Shown here piece after piece: positions 19,235 to 28,253 of a stretch of DNA of 64,000 nt; within the stretch, counting starts at the first letter, position 1, and every line of letters starts with the position of its first letter. The notes below the pieces were generated by a model. The model made no database searches, had not been told where the DNA came from, and saw nothing but the letters and a program-made list of their open reading frames with translations. The position numbers and the translations under genes were made by a program. The stretch is from Novipirellula herctigrandis. Lineage in GTDB: Bacteria; Planctomycetota; Planctomycetia; Pirellulales; Pirellulaceae. The DNA lies in assembly GCA_007859835.1 (NCBI GenBank), contig SJPJ01000001.1, positions 2,525,191-2,589,190 of the forward strand, written 5' to 3'.

Positions 19235-20755
19235 TCATTCAAGGCGGCAGTAGCCATCCAAACGGATTGATGTTGGTTCTTGGTTGGCGTATCGCTGCGG
19301 GCGCACGCCTCGAAAGGACACTTTGACGCGGCTTGCTCGAACCGGGCCAATTGTTAACTCAAGCACGTGTTCGATAGCGCAACTTGCCTTCATCATTGAA
19401 ATCGCTTTGAGCCTTGCGAAACTTCGCCAGTCAGATGATTCACCATGTAACCGATAGATTTCTTGGATCACGCTACCGTCGATCTTCACGTCACTGAAAC
19501 TTCCTGAGATCGCATTTTCGATGAACTGTTCTTCACCGTAGCCAGAGCTCGATGTCGATGGTGGGTCGTTGAATAGCAATCGACCGATTCTGCGCTGCGC
19601 AATCTCATCTGGGCTAAGGCCTTGTACCGACATCTCCATCATTTGGTTTGTCGTCTGCTCACCTGACTTCAAGCGAACGGTATAGCAAGGCTTTCCACGT
19701 TCAATTTCATTGACCACCTCAAGCACTTCGACGTCACAGGCGTCTTTGTCAGCGGCATAACGGATTTTGCCTCGGTGGCTGAAGCCTCTCGGTTTCAGGG
19801 AAACGATTCTCGCTTCGGATTCCGGAGAGTGCGGAGTGAGCGTCAAGTCGATGCTGCCATCGGAATGGGAGCGAACTTTACTGGCCAAATGAAAGTCTTC
19901 ACCAAGCATGACCCAAGTGCCTTTGGCTCGCACCGCTGTCGGATTCTTTTTGCTCGATTTGGATGCTTTGCTAGGTTTTGAAGACGCCCCACTGGCGGCT
20001 TTTCGTGGCCCGTGGTTCATCAGCACGATTCGGCCCGTTTGTTCACCAAAGAACATTGGCTGCTGACTTGGATGCGTTACGCACTGGTCAATAAAGTCGT
20101 ACAGCGATCCCGCTGTCACCTCGCCTGATGTCGTTTTCGCCTCACCTCTCAGTCCGCGAACGAGAGCATCCGTGAAAAGACCATGACCAATTCCCGAATC
20201 TTCGTAGGCCGATTGATCCGGCTTGCATGCGGCCACGATCACCTTGCCGGTGCCTTTCACAGCCTTGAGTGTTCTGTTGATAATTGTTGTTTCGTCTGGG
20301 CCACTCCGCCGACGCAAAACACCTCCGGCATGACAGCAGTCCAGCCACAGGAACGCTCGATTTGCCGTGGTGGCATCGAACATGGCTTTCAGCTCTGCCA
20401 GCGGAACAGACGACAGCTTCGGTTGACTTCGATCGTAGTCGTACGGCAGATAAAAGTACTCGTTGCCCAACACCATCCCGTGGCCTGCCAAGTACGCGAA
20501 CACCGTCCCTTCAGCCGGAGCATTCTGAAACAGAGATTTGAGTTGGTTTAATACCGATCCACGTTTCGCTTGGCTATTTAGCAAGACTTTTGTTGTCGCC
20601 TTCGTGAACATGCCTTTGCGAGATGCGAGCAGATCACCCATTGCCCGGACATCGTTGGCCACAGCGGGCAGCTTGCCAACTTCGGGAGCATAGTTTCCAA
20701 CACCGACGATCAACGCAGATTGCTTCGCACCGCGCGAGGTTGATTTCTTCTTCAT
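19235..20755 (-). CDS. Caspase-fold (C14-like) cysteine peptidase
   Basis: A 506-aa protein. The N-terminal 250 residues are a caspase/metacaspase-type domain: opening strand SALIVGVGNYA, catalytic His in YLAGHGM (about 96) and catalytic Cys in LWLDCCHAGGV (about 143). They are followed by IVAACKPDQSAYE and HGLFTDALVRGL, both typical of peptidase C14. A Ser/Lys-rich linker (about 255-280) leads to a 225-residue C-terminal region that starts with beta-strands and ends in a predicted alpha/beta unit, function unknown. It overlaps the zinc-ribbon gene (TAATG) and is followed after 63 bp by the STY4851-like gene. In conflict systems such peptidases act as activated effectors or proteolytic switches; that role here is inference. 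Confidence 0.9.
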   Translation of the reverse strand: MKKKSTSRGAKQSALIVGVGNYAPEVGKLPAVANDVRAMGDLLASRKGMFTKATTKVLLNSQAKRGSVLNQLKSLFQNAPAEGTVFAYLAGHGMVLGNEYFYLPYDYDRSQPKLSSVPLAELKAMFDATTANRAFLWLDCCHAGGVLRRRSGPDETTIINRTLKAVKGTGKVIVAACKPDQSAYEDSGIGHGLFTDALVRGLRGEAKTTSGEVTAGSLYDFIDQCVTHPSQQPMFFGEQTGRIVLMNHGPRKAASGASSKPSKASKSSKKNPTAVRAKGTWVMLGEDFHLASKVRSHSDGSIDLTLTPHSPESEARIVSLKPRGFSHRGKIRYAADKDACDVEVLEVVNEIERGKPCYTVRLKSGEQTTNQMMEMSVQGLSPDEIAQRRIGRLLFNDPPSTSSSGYGEEQFIENAISGSFSDVKIDGSVIQEIYRLHGESSDWRSFARLKAISMMKASCAIEHVLELTIGPVRASRVKVSFRGVRPQRYANQEPTSIRLDGYCRLE

Positions 20756-20907
20756 TACCGCCCTGTTACCTCGACGAATTGACTACGACATTTCGGGCAG
20801 CAAACCGGTGAACCCAGACGATCGCGTTCGTCTGGGTCTTTTCGGTCGAGAAGTTCAACCACAAACCGGTGGCCACAACGTTGGCAAATGAATTCCTTCA
20901 CAATCAT
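20755..20907 (-). CDS. 50-aa zinc-ribbon protein, first gene of left operon
   Basis: A small protein with two C-x2-C knuckles (CQRCGHRF and CCPKC) separated by about 22 residues, i.e. a single rubredoxin/zinc-ribbon module. The start is ATG 20907, because GGAG lies eight bases upstream; a longer in-frame extension to 21042 would cross the candidate promoter and is rejected. The stop TAA shares two bases with the caspase ATG (TAATG), so caspase translation depends on it. No catalytic residues are visible. It may be a scaffold or nucleic-acid-binding accessory, or simply a translational leader for the peptidase. Confidence 0.75.
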   Translation of the reverse strand: MIVKEFICQRCGHRFVVELLDRKDPDERDRLGSPVCCPKCRSQFVEVTGR

Positions 20908-20950
20908 GACTGTCTCCTTGAACGCATGAGGATGTTGACACGGGAGAGCT

Positions 20951-20970
20951 AACGCACCTCTGATGCCAAT
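20951..20970 (-). promoter_or_regulatory. Candidate sigma-54 promoter of the left operon
   Basis: Read on the minus strand the sequence is TTGGCATCAGAGGTGCGTT. The -24 element TGGCAT (20963-20968) matches TGGCAC at five of six positions, the GG-N10-GC spacing is exact, and the -12 element is GTGC. Transcription would start near 20942, about 35 nt before the zinc-ribbon ATG. It lies in the divergent region shared with the sigma-54 activator gene, which supports the call. Not tested experimentally. Confidence 0.6.
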
Positions 20971-21120
20971 GAACGATAGAAAGCGAGAAGAACAGCCATA
21001 TAAGCTGTGTTTTGCGGCATGAAAAACTTCCCCCGCCATCAAGAACTACTGTCATTCGGACGCTATCTATGAAGCCAGGAGCGGCTGCAATACAATTCCG
21101 GTTGTCAAAACACAAACGCA

Positions 21121-22722
21121 GTGGCGGAACTGGCAGTGAAGCGAATACTTGTATCTTGGATTGGTCGAACCGACCTGAAAGCAATGGCCGCATCTGCGCC
21201 TGCGCAAAAATCCAAATCGGTTCGTAAGATCGTCGGCGAGGGTGACGCACAGGCCGGGATCGGCCCAGCGAAGACGCTCTTGGATCACGAGTCCTTTGAT
21301 GAAGTGCATCTACTCAGTGACTACTCGCCAGCGGCAAGCAAAGAGTTCGCGACATGGCTGGGGTGCAAACCAGTTCTCCATGCGGTCGAGCTGACGAATC
21401 CGTCGCACCACGGCGAAATACTGGATACAGTCCGACCGATTCTTGAACGGCTGCAACGCAAGAAAGACGACGAGCTCGTTTTTCATCTCAGTCCGGGCAC
21501 GCCGGCAATGGCGGCAATTTGGATTCTGCTCGGCAAGAGCCAGTATCCTGCGACGATGTACCAGACCTACAACGGTGCGGTTTCAAAAACGGAGATCCCA
21601 TTCGATATCACGACCGATGTGTTGCCGGGTTTGCTGCGAGAACCCGACCGCTATTGGCAACACCTGGCAACGCGAACGCCGCAGGAAGTCAGCGGTTTCG
21701 AGTCGATTGTGGGTGAGAGCGAAGCCATCAAGGCTGCGGTGGGCCGTGCACAGCGTGCTGCGATTCACGATGTGCCCGTGTTGATCCTTGGCGAAAGTGG
21801 CACTGGCAAGGAATTGTTCGCCGAGGCGATTCACAAAGCCAGTCACCGCGGTAACCAAAAAATCGTCTCCATCAACTGTGCAGCGATTTCGAGAGAGTTG
21901 CTTGAATCGGAGCTCTTTGGCCACGTAAAAGGCGCTTTCACTGGAGCTGATAAGGACCGCAAGGGAGCGTTTGAAGAGGCCGATGGCGGAACGCTCTTTC
22001 TCGATGAAGTCGGTGATTGCGACCTAGCGATGCAGGCCAAGTTGCTGCGTGCGCTGCAACCGCCGCCCGGCGAAGGTCCGTGTCAAAGTGTTTTCCGTCC
22101 CGTTGGCGCGACCAAAGACAGGGTCGTTGACGTCCGCATCATTGCGGCCACCAACAAAGACTTGTCCGCCGCGATCACCGCTGGCGAGTTTCGCGATGAC
22201 CTGATGTACCGGCTGTCGATTGTCACACTCAAGCTGCCACCACTGCGCCAGCGAAGCAAGGACATCACCCAAATAGCGAAATCACTGCTGGTGGGCATCA
22301 ACTCGCGTCTCAAAAAGCAGGGCGGCACGTCCTATCAGGACAAATCCATTTCTGCTGACACAATTCAGTTTATGCAACGATATCCCTGGCCCGGCAACGT
22401 TCGCGAACTTTCCAACGCCCTCGTCCAAGCCTCGATGATGGCCGATGGAAAGGCCCTCAAGCCCCAAGACATCGCCGCGGCGGTCGCAGAGTTTCCCTCG
22501 GCCAAGAGTGACGACGCCATGAACATTCCGCTCGGTGGCGACTTCGTGTTGGAGTCGCATTTAATTGATATTCAGCGGCATTTCCTGCGTCGAGCGATGC
22601 TGGAGGCGGACGGCAAAGTCACCAAAGCGGCCAAGCTACTTGGTTACAAAAACTATCAGACGCTGTCCGCTCAACTGGAGCGGCTGGACGTCGAGTTCGA
22701 GAAAGAAACGGAGTCGAAGTGA
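21121..22722 (+). CDS. RtcR-like sigma-54 activator with CARF-type sensor domain
   Basis: A 533-aa bacterial enhancer-binding protein. Residues 1-175 have a Rossmann-like sensor with [18 protein letters not shown] and [20 protein letters not shown]; the 'hlSpGTp.m' loop and order of strands match CARF/RtcR N-terminal domains, which bind cyclic oligonucleotides or RNA ends. The AAA+ domain follows: Walker A GESGTGKE, sigma-54-contact loop GAFTGA, Walker [10 protein letters not shown] and arginine-finger region. A Fis-type HTH ends the protein ([19 protein letters not shown]). The start is GTG 21121, or GTG 21136 immediately before KRILV. It lies between two divergent operons, each with a sigma-54-like promoter, so it probably switches both on. 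There is no rtcA/rtcB RNA-repair gene in the window, unlike E. coli RtcR. Confidence 0.9.
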   Translation: MAELAVKRILVSWIGRTDLKAMAASAPAQKSKSVRKIVGEGDAQAGIGPAKTLLDHESFDEVHLLSDYSPAASKEFATWLGCKPVLHAVELTNPSHHGEILDTVRPILERLQRKKDDELVFHLSPGTPAMAAIWILLGKSQYPATMYQTYNGAVSKTEIPFDITTDVLPGLLREPDRYWQHLATRTPQEVSGFESIVGESEAIKAAVGRAQRAAIHDVPVLILGESGTGKELFAEAIHKASHRGNQKIVSINCAAISRELLESELFGHVKGAFTGADKDRKGAFEEADGGTLFLDEVGDCDLAMQAKLLRALQPPPGEGPCQSVFRPVGATKDRVVDVRIIAATNKDLSAAITAGEFRDDLMYRLSIVTLKLPPLRQRSKDITQIAKSLLVGINSRLKKQGGTSYQDKSISADTIQFMQRYPWPGNVRELSNALVQASMMADGKALKPQDIAAAVAEFPSAKSDDAMNIPLGGDFVLESHLIDIQRHFLRRAMLEADGKVTKAAKLLGYKNYQTLSAQLERLDVEFEKETESK

Positions 22723-22760
22723 GCGTCATGGCGAAACAAACTTTACGAACAGAAACGCGT

Positions 22761-22779
22761 TTGGCACACCTCGTGCTTT
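22761..22779 (+). promoter_or_regulatory. Candidate sigma-54 promoter of the type I/GTPase operon
   Basis: TTGGCACACCTCGTGCTTT contains a perfect -24 element TGGCAC (22762-22767), the exact GG-N10-GC spacing and a -12 element GTGCT (consensus TTGCA/T). Predicted start near 22788, leaving a leader of about 150 nt before hsdR. It lies 40 bp after the sigma-54 activator gene. A 69-codon frame that spans it (from ATG 22729) is therefore unlikely to be a gene. Confidence 0.7.
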
Positions 22780-22941
22780 ATGCCCCCAGCAACGCTCAAT
22801 CGAGCACGACTCAACAACCCAATCAAGTTCAAGGGAGGATGCGGCTCACCCAAACGCATCGAATTCACAACTGGATCGCCCGACCAATAATCGGCCAGCG
22901 CCAATTCAATTTGCAAAACTGCGTTTCGGAAACCTGAACCC

Positions 22942-25344
22942 ATGCCACTCAACGAACGGGAAACCCGCCAACAACTGATCGACCCTAAGCTTGAAACAGC
23001 GGGTTGGGAAATCCAGCGTGAACTTCGCATCGGTCCCGGCCGTGTGAACTTCAGCGGTGACAGCGCCGAATCAATGTACGATTCGACGCAGGCAATCATT
23101 GCTGACTACTTGCTTCGCTACCGCGGCGTTCCGCTTGCCGTGCTGGAAGCGAAGGCAGAATCAGTGCCTGCCGAAAATGCGGTCCAGCAAGGATCACGTT
23201 ATGCAAACCGTCTGATGATCCGCTTCTCGATCGCGTCCAACGGACACGATTGGATTCTGACAGATAATCAAACCGGAGACTACGAAACACTCAGTGCTCC
23301 ACCGACGCCAGAAGAACTGGTTGCCCGAATGGGCGTCAGCATCGACTGGGACCGTTGGGAAGGCGCGTTCGCCGCCAGCTTTCACGTTGATCAAGTCACG
23401 CGAAAGAAGATTCGCCCCTACCAAGAGATGGCGATCGCCAAGACGTTGTGGGAATTCGCCCAAGGCACCGACCGCGCCCTGCTGTTGATGGCGACCGGCA
23501 CAGGCAAGACGTTCACCGTGTTCCAGTTGATTTGGAAACTGATCAACGGCGGCACGCTCCAGCGACAAAACGTCTTGTTCTTGACCGATCGCAACAGCTT
23601 GAAAGATCAGGCATACCGTGCTTTCAGTGCGTTCGATTCCAATGAACGCGTCAAGATTGACAAAGCGACCGTCAAAGACGGCAAGCATCAAGTCGGCAAA
23701 CTCTTCTTTGCCAACTACCAGAACCTCGACGAGGACTTGGATGGCAAGAAGGTCTACGAGCACTACGATGCCGATTTCTTCGATCTGGTCATCATAGACG
23801 AATGCCACCGTAGCGGTTTCGGTGACTGGTTTGGCGTGCTCGAGCATTTCGGCAGCGCACTACAATTGGGCCTGACCGCCACTCCCCGCGAATTTGAAGA
23901 GGATGACGAATCCAAGAAGCAGCGTCGCCCGCTTACGCCTGAGGAGCAGCGTCGCGAAACGTATCACTACTTCGGCGAGCCGATCTTCACGTACAGCCTA
24001 AAACGTGCGATCGACGACGGTTACCTTGTGCCGTATCTGCTGGAAGAACGTGTCACCAATATCGACAAAGACGGCTACACCGCTGAAGACGGGACACGCT
24101 ACGAAACCAAGAATTTCGAGCGAGATATCATCGTCCCCACCCGCACTGAGGCGATCGCCAAAGACCTGTGGGACGTCTTCGGCAAATACGATCTGCGGGA
24201 CGAAAAGACCATCATCTTTTGCGTCAACGATACCCATGCCTCCAAGATGGCCGCCGAGCTTCGTCGTCTCTCAGGCGATCCGAGCTACGCCGCCCGAATC
24301 ACCCGCAGCGAGCGGAACAGTCATCAGCTCGAGCGCAACTTTGCCATCGTCGGCAACGGAAAACCTCGAGTTGCCGTCACCGTCGATCTGCTGACCACCG
24401 GATTCGACGCGCCCGATGTCAAGAACATCGTCTTCGTGCGACCGATCAAAAGCTCGATCCTTTACAAGCAGATGAAGGGGCGCGGCACGCGGTTGTGCGA
24501 AGACGTCAACAAACGCTACTTCACAATCTTCGACTACTCCGGTGCCAGCGCACTCGAGGATGCCGAATTCGATGGGCACCCCGCCAACAAGCAGTCGGGG
24601 AAGCTCTCGCAGTCCAAACCGAAGCCCAAAACGCCCGCGGGCGACGACGAAGATCCGGAAACCCCGAAACCGGTTGCAGAGAACGTCCATGTGGTGATGT
24701 CGGAAACGAATCGAAGCATCTCGTTCGGCGATGGCCAATGGATGCCGTTTGACGAGTATGCCGAGAAGTCTCGCGAGTTCATCCAAAATGTTTCGACCGG
24801 CAGTTTGACCGGGTTGCTGGACATTTGGATCGACAAAAACAGCCGTCAGGAATTGCGTGAGGAACTGGGCGACCAGGACATCTACACGTCCGCGTTCCGA
24901 CACTACTTCGACCTGCCCGATACCGACGATGTCGACGTGTTGGCCAAGATCGGCTTCGAGCTGACTCAGGTGCCGACCCGCACCGATCGCGTCACCCGAT
25001 TCTGGGAACAAGACGACCAGTGGTATGAATCGCAATTCGGCGTCGTGCTACCAAAGCCCAACGATGCAAATATTGCACTGGGCAACAACGACTTCAGTTT
25101 GGCGGCGGAACGACCCGAAGACAACGGCGACCTTTGGAAGATGGACTTCTGGCGCACTGCACTAGACCACTACTCACTGTTCGGGATCGACGATCTCGAA
25201 CAAGCCCGAACCTATTCGGCTCCTCAGTTTGTCGATCAATTTGGCAGCTTCCAATCGTTGGCAAAGCGTTATGGCGGCGCACCCAAGCTGAAGTCGGACC
25301 TGGAAGCCGTCAAGAAACACCTGTACGTCGAAATGGCGAAGTAG
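22942..25344 (+). CDS. hsdR: Type I restriction endonuclease subunit R
   Basis: An 800-aa HsdR of the EcoEI/EcoKI-like group. The N-terminal PD-(D/E)xK nuclease has Asp55 (IIADYLL) and Glu69-Ala-Lys71 (VLEAK). The SF2 translocase follows: Walker A ATGTGKTFT near 185, DECH box (IIDECHRSGFGDW) near 284, LGLTATP, and motif VI MKGRGTRLCED near 510. The C-terminal third is the helical region that docks onto the methylase. It cuts and pumps DNA after recognition by the HsdM-HsdS complex encoded just downstream (85-bp gap). It starts at ATG 22942. All motifs are intact. Confidence 0.96.
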   Translation: MPLNERETRQQLIDPKLETAGWEIQRELRIGPGRVNFSGDSAESMYDSTQAIIADYLLRYRGVPLAVLEAKAESVPAENAVQQGSRYANRLMIRFSIASNGHDWILTDNQTGDYETLSAPPTPEELVARMGVSIDWDRWEGAFAASFHVDQVTRKKIRPYQEMAIAKTLWEFAQGTDRALLLMATGTGKTFTVFQLIWKLINGGTLQRQNVLFLTDRNSLKDQAYRAFSAFDSNERVKIDKATVKDGKHQVGKLFFANYQNLDEDLDGKKVYEHYDADFFDLVIIDECHRSGFGDWFGVLEHFGSALQLGLTATPREFEEDDESKKQRRPLTPEEQRRETYHYFGEPIFTYSLKRAIDDGYLVPYLLEERVTNIDKDGYTAEDGTRYETKNFERDIIVPTRTEAIAKDLWDVFGKYDLRDEKTIIFCVNDTHASKMAAELRRLSGDPSYAARITRSERNSHQLERNFAIVGNGKPRVAVTVDLLTTGFDAPDVKNIVFVRPIKSSILYKQMKGRGTRLCEDVNKRYFTIFDYSGASALEDAEFDGHPANKQSGKLSQSKPKPKTPAGDDEDPETPKPVAENVHVVMSETNRSISFGDGQWMPFDEYAEKSREFIQNVSTGSLTGLLDIWIDKNSRQELREELGDQDIYTSAFRHYFDLPDTDDVDVLAKIGFELTQVPTRTDRVTRFWEQDDQWYESQFGVVLPKPNDANIALGNNDFSLAAERPEDNGDLWKMDFWRTALDHYSLFGIDDLEQARTYSAPQFVDQFGSFQSLAKRYGGAPKLKSDLEAVKKHLYVEMAK

Positions 25345-25429
25345 ACGCGCACACACTTTCGGCCTCGGAACGATTGAAGACAGGCTGGAAGCAATCACAC
25401 ATCAAGACAAATTCACTGATACGAAATAC

Positions 25430-26989
25430 ATGGCAAAGAAAAAAGCAACCAAGAAGAAAGCCGCGTCAGCCGGCAAGGCGACTAGTACCGTTGACCATCG
25501 TCGCCAGGAAGTCCAGCAAATCGTCAAGAACGCTTGCGACCAGCTCAACAGCGAGGGCGTTGATGCACGCAACTACGTCGAACAACTTGCGTGGTTGTTC
25601 TTCCTCAAGGCATTCGACGAAGCGGAAACGCGGCGTGAGGAGGAAGCCGCGTTTGACGATACGCCTTACGAGCGGCGATTGTCGGGGCCGTTCGCTTGGT
25701 CGTCGTGGGCTTCCAAAACCGATCGGCCCGACGAGATGTTGGAATTTGTCGATGGCAAGCTTTGGATCAAACTAACCAGTCCCGATCCCAAGAAAGGACT
25801 TGGTGACGATCCGTTGGCCGAGCGATTTCGTCGCATCTTTGACAACGTCCGCAACTACAGCCGACGCGGTGCCTCGTTTGCCCGCGTCGTCCAACAAGTC
25901 GACAAGCTGGAATTCAGTAGCGAAACCGACGTGCATGTGCTTTCGGAAATCTACGAAGACTTGCTCAAACGCGTCGCGGCCGACAGTGCCGGGTACGCCG
26001 GCGAGTTCTACACCCAGCGACACATCATCCGCGCGATGGTCGAGGTCGTCAGTCCGCAAGTCGGCGATCGAGTTTACGACCCCTGCTTCGGCACAAGCGG
26101 ATTCTTGGGCGAAGCGGCCGACTATATGCGGGAATCGGTCCGCGGAGGGAAAGGAAAGCAGCTCAGCGGCAAAGATCTGGAGAAACTGCAAAACGCCACG
26201 TTTTACGGTTTGGAAATCAAGCCGCTGACGTATTTGCTAGGCACGATGAATATGATCCTGCACGGGATTGAGTCGGCGAATTTGGAACTGGGCAACACGC
26301 TGGAACTGCACAACCAAAACGTCAGTGAGAAGGACCGTTACGACGTGATCCTTTCCAATCCGCCGTACGGAGGCAAGATGGCGTCGGAGCTGCAAACCAA
26401 CTTCCGCGTCCGCTCGGCGGCGACGGAATGTTTGTTCCTACAACACATCATGCGCAACCTCGGCAAAGGTGGCCGCGCCGCGGTGATCTTGCCCGAGGGG
26501 GTTTCGTTCCGTGGCGGCCCGGATCAAAAGGTGCGGCAAGAATTGCTGGAGCAGTTCAACCTGCACACGATCCTATCGCTACCGGCTGGTTGCTTTCTGC
26601 CCTACACCGGTGTGAAGACCAATGTGTTGTTCTTCGATCGTCCGACCGAAGACATTCCCTCCGGCAAACTAGGCACCAAGAAGGTTTGGTTCTACGAGCT
26701 GACTAACGACGGATTCGAGTTGAAGCAAACCCGTCGCCCAATCGACGGCAACCAACTTCCCGAATTTTTGAAGTTACAGCCGAAGCAAAAAGACAGCGAT
26801 CATTCGTGGTCGCTGTCCGCAAAAGAGATTATTGAAAACGGGTATGACATATCAGCAAAGAATCCGAATCGCAGCGACGATTTTGAGCATCGCCCCGCAC
26901 TGGAACTAGTGCAGTCGATTCGAGCGAAGGAAGAGCGAATCATCGAATTGCTCGACGAATTAGCTGGGATTCTGGAGACTTCACAATGA
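25430..26989 (+). CDS. hsdM: Type I N6-adenine DNA methyltransferase subunit M
   Basis: A 519-aa HsdM. A Lys/Ala-rich N-terminal tail (about 1-20) precedes the HsdM_N helical domain (VEQLAWLFFLKAFDEAE). The methylase core follows: DPCFGTSGFLGEA (SAM-binding motif I, about 217), LEIKPLTYLLGTMNM, and the catalytic SNPPYGGK (motif IV, about 309). It methylates adenine in the target read by HsdS. The gene overlaps hsdS by ATGA. Confidence 0.96.
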   Translation: MAKKKATKKKAASAGKATSTVDHRRQEVQQIVKNACDQLNSEGVDARNYVEQLAWLFFLKAFDEAETRREEEAAFDDTPYERRLSGPFAWSSWASKTDRPDEMLEFVDGKLWIKLTSPDPKKGLGDDPLAERFRRIFDNVRNYSRRGASFARVVQQVDKLEFSSETDVHVLSEIYEDLLKRVAADSAGYAGEFYTQRHIIRAMVEVVSPQVGDRVYDPCFGTSGFLGEAADYMRESVRGGKGKQLSGKDLEKLQNATFYGLEIKPLTYLLGTMNMILHGIESANLELGNTLELHNQNVSEKDRYDVILSNPPYGGKMASELQTNFRVRSAATECLFLQHIMRNLGKGGRAAVILPEGVSFRGGPDQKVRQELLEQFNLHTILSLPAGCFLPYTGVKTNVLFFDRPTEDIPSGKLGTKKVWFYELTNDGFELKQTRRPIDGNQLPEFLKLQPKQKDSDHSWSLSAKEIIENGYDISAKNPNRSDDFEHRPALELVQSIRAKEERIIELLDELAGILETSQ

Positions 26990-28209
26990 ATGACCGGGAG
27001 AATGTTGCGCTGTCCGAATTGCTTGCCACCGACTTCGACGGAACGTGGGGAAAGGAAGCGGAGGCTAATGAGGGAACGCCCGTCATTCGCAGCACCAATA
27101 TGCGTGGCGGACGACTTGATCTGTCAACTGCTTCGCGTCGGGTGCTCTCCCGCGACACAGTCGCTCGCAAAAAGTTGTTGGCTGGCGATATTTTAGTGAA
27201 CAAGAGTAGCGGAAGCGCTCACCTAGTAGGAGCAAGCGTCCTATTCGATCACGAAGGGGATGAGGATTATGTTTGCTCAAACTTCATTCGCTGCCTACGT
27301 GCGGACCGCACCCGCATAGACTCCGAATACCTTTACCTTGCACTTCAGTCGCCACAATTTAAAGAGCAGGTCTTCGGAGCTCAGCGAACGACCTCTGGGC
27401 TTCGCAACTTAAAGATCTCTGAGTTTAAGAATGGGGTCCTCCCACTTCCGCCCAAGACGGAGCAGCATCGAATTGTTCGTAGGGTTACTGAGTGTCTTAG
27501 CCAAGTTGAAGAAATTGCAATTCTGAGAGAAAACTTAATAAAGGAGGGTGATGCGTTACTTCCATCAATGCTGAACGAAACATTTGTCAGTTTGGAGGCT
27601 AGCTACAAGACCGCCGAAATTGGTGAACTTGCATTGGAAACTCGGTACGGCACTTCCTCGAAGTGTGACTACGATGAAACCAATACGCCAGTATTGAGAA
27701 TTCCTAACGTTGCGAGAGGATTCGTCAATTTTTGCAATCTTAAATACTGCGGACTGTCAAATAGCGATTTAGAAAAACTCGCTCTTAGACAGGGCGACTT
27801 GCTCTTTGTGCGGACAAATGGAAGTCGTGATCTCGTTGGTAGATGCGCTGTTTTTGACGGGGGCACCAATGATACATATGCGTTCGCTTCATATCTGATT
27901 CGTGTTCGTCTTGATACTCAGAAGATGCGTCCGGAATTTCTGGCCTTCTTTCTCAATAGCACACGTGGTCGGGTCGAGCTGGATCAGCGTCGTCGGACAT
28001 CTGCCGGCCAATACAACATCAACTCGACAAACTTGCGAAGTATCGCGGTACCGACACCGCCGCTGAGCGTGCAGGACGAGGTTGTTGAGGAATTGGAATC
28101 TCGCCAGTCAACGGTCTCTGCTCTTCAAGTAGCGCATACCGAAACGTCGTCACAGGAATCCGCCCTTCGCGACGCCATCCTTCGGAAAGCTTTTGCGGGA
28201 GAACTGTAG
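26986..28209 (+). CDS. hsdS: Type I restriction specificity subunit S
   Basis: A 407-aa HsdS with two target-recognition half-domains (about 10-165 and 205-370), each ending in the conserved 'PLP'-type motif before a helix: VLPLPPKTEQHRIVRRV and AVPTPPLSVQDEVVEEL. The coiled-coil spacers between and after them set the spacing of the two half-sites. The gene is visibly more AT-rich than its neighbours, as usual for rapidly exchanged recognition subunits. Translation is coupled to hsdM (ATGA). Recognition sequence unknown. Confidence 0.94.
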   Translation: MNDRENVALSELLATDFDGTWGKEAEANEGTPVIRSTNMRGGRLDLSTASRRVLSRDTVARKKLLAGDILVNKSSGSAHLVGASVLFDHEGDEDYVCSNFIRCLRADRTRIDSEYLYLALQSPQFKEQVFGAQRTTSGLRNLKISEFKNGVLPLPPKTEQHRIVRRVTECLSQVEEIAILRENLIKEGDALLPSMLNETFVSLEASYKTAEIGELALETRYGTSSKCDYDETNTPVLRIPNVARGFVNFCNLKYCGLSNSDLEKLALRQGDLLFVRTNGSRDLVGRCAVFDGGTNDTYAFASYLIRVRLDTQKMRPEFLAFFLNSTRGRVELDQRRRTSAGQYNINSTNLRSIAVPTPPLSVQDEVVEELESRQSTVSALQVAHTETSSQESALRDAILRKAFAGEL

Positions 28210-28253
28210 CCATCGCCGAGTTTGAAATCTCTACACAGCGGTCGATTTGGCAG

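Noticed and set aside
20755..21042. 95-aa version of the zinc-ribbon protein
   Set aside because: The extension crosses the candidate promoter; the good ribosome-binding site precedes ATG 20907.
22729..22937. 69-codon plus-strand frame between the activator and hsdR
   Set aside because: It covers the sigma-54-like promoter and has no protein-like composition; more likely leader DNA.
24271..25035. 254-codon minus-strand frame in hsdR
   Set aside because: Shadow of hsdR, whose motifs are continuous on the other strand.
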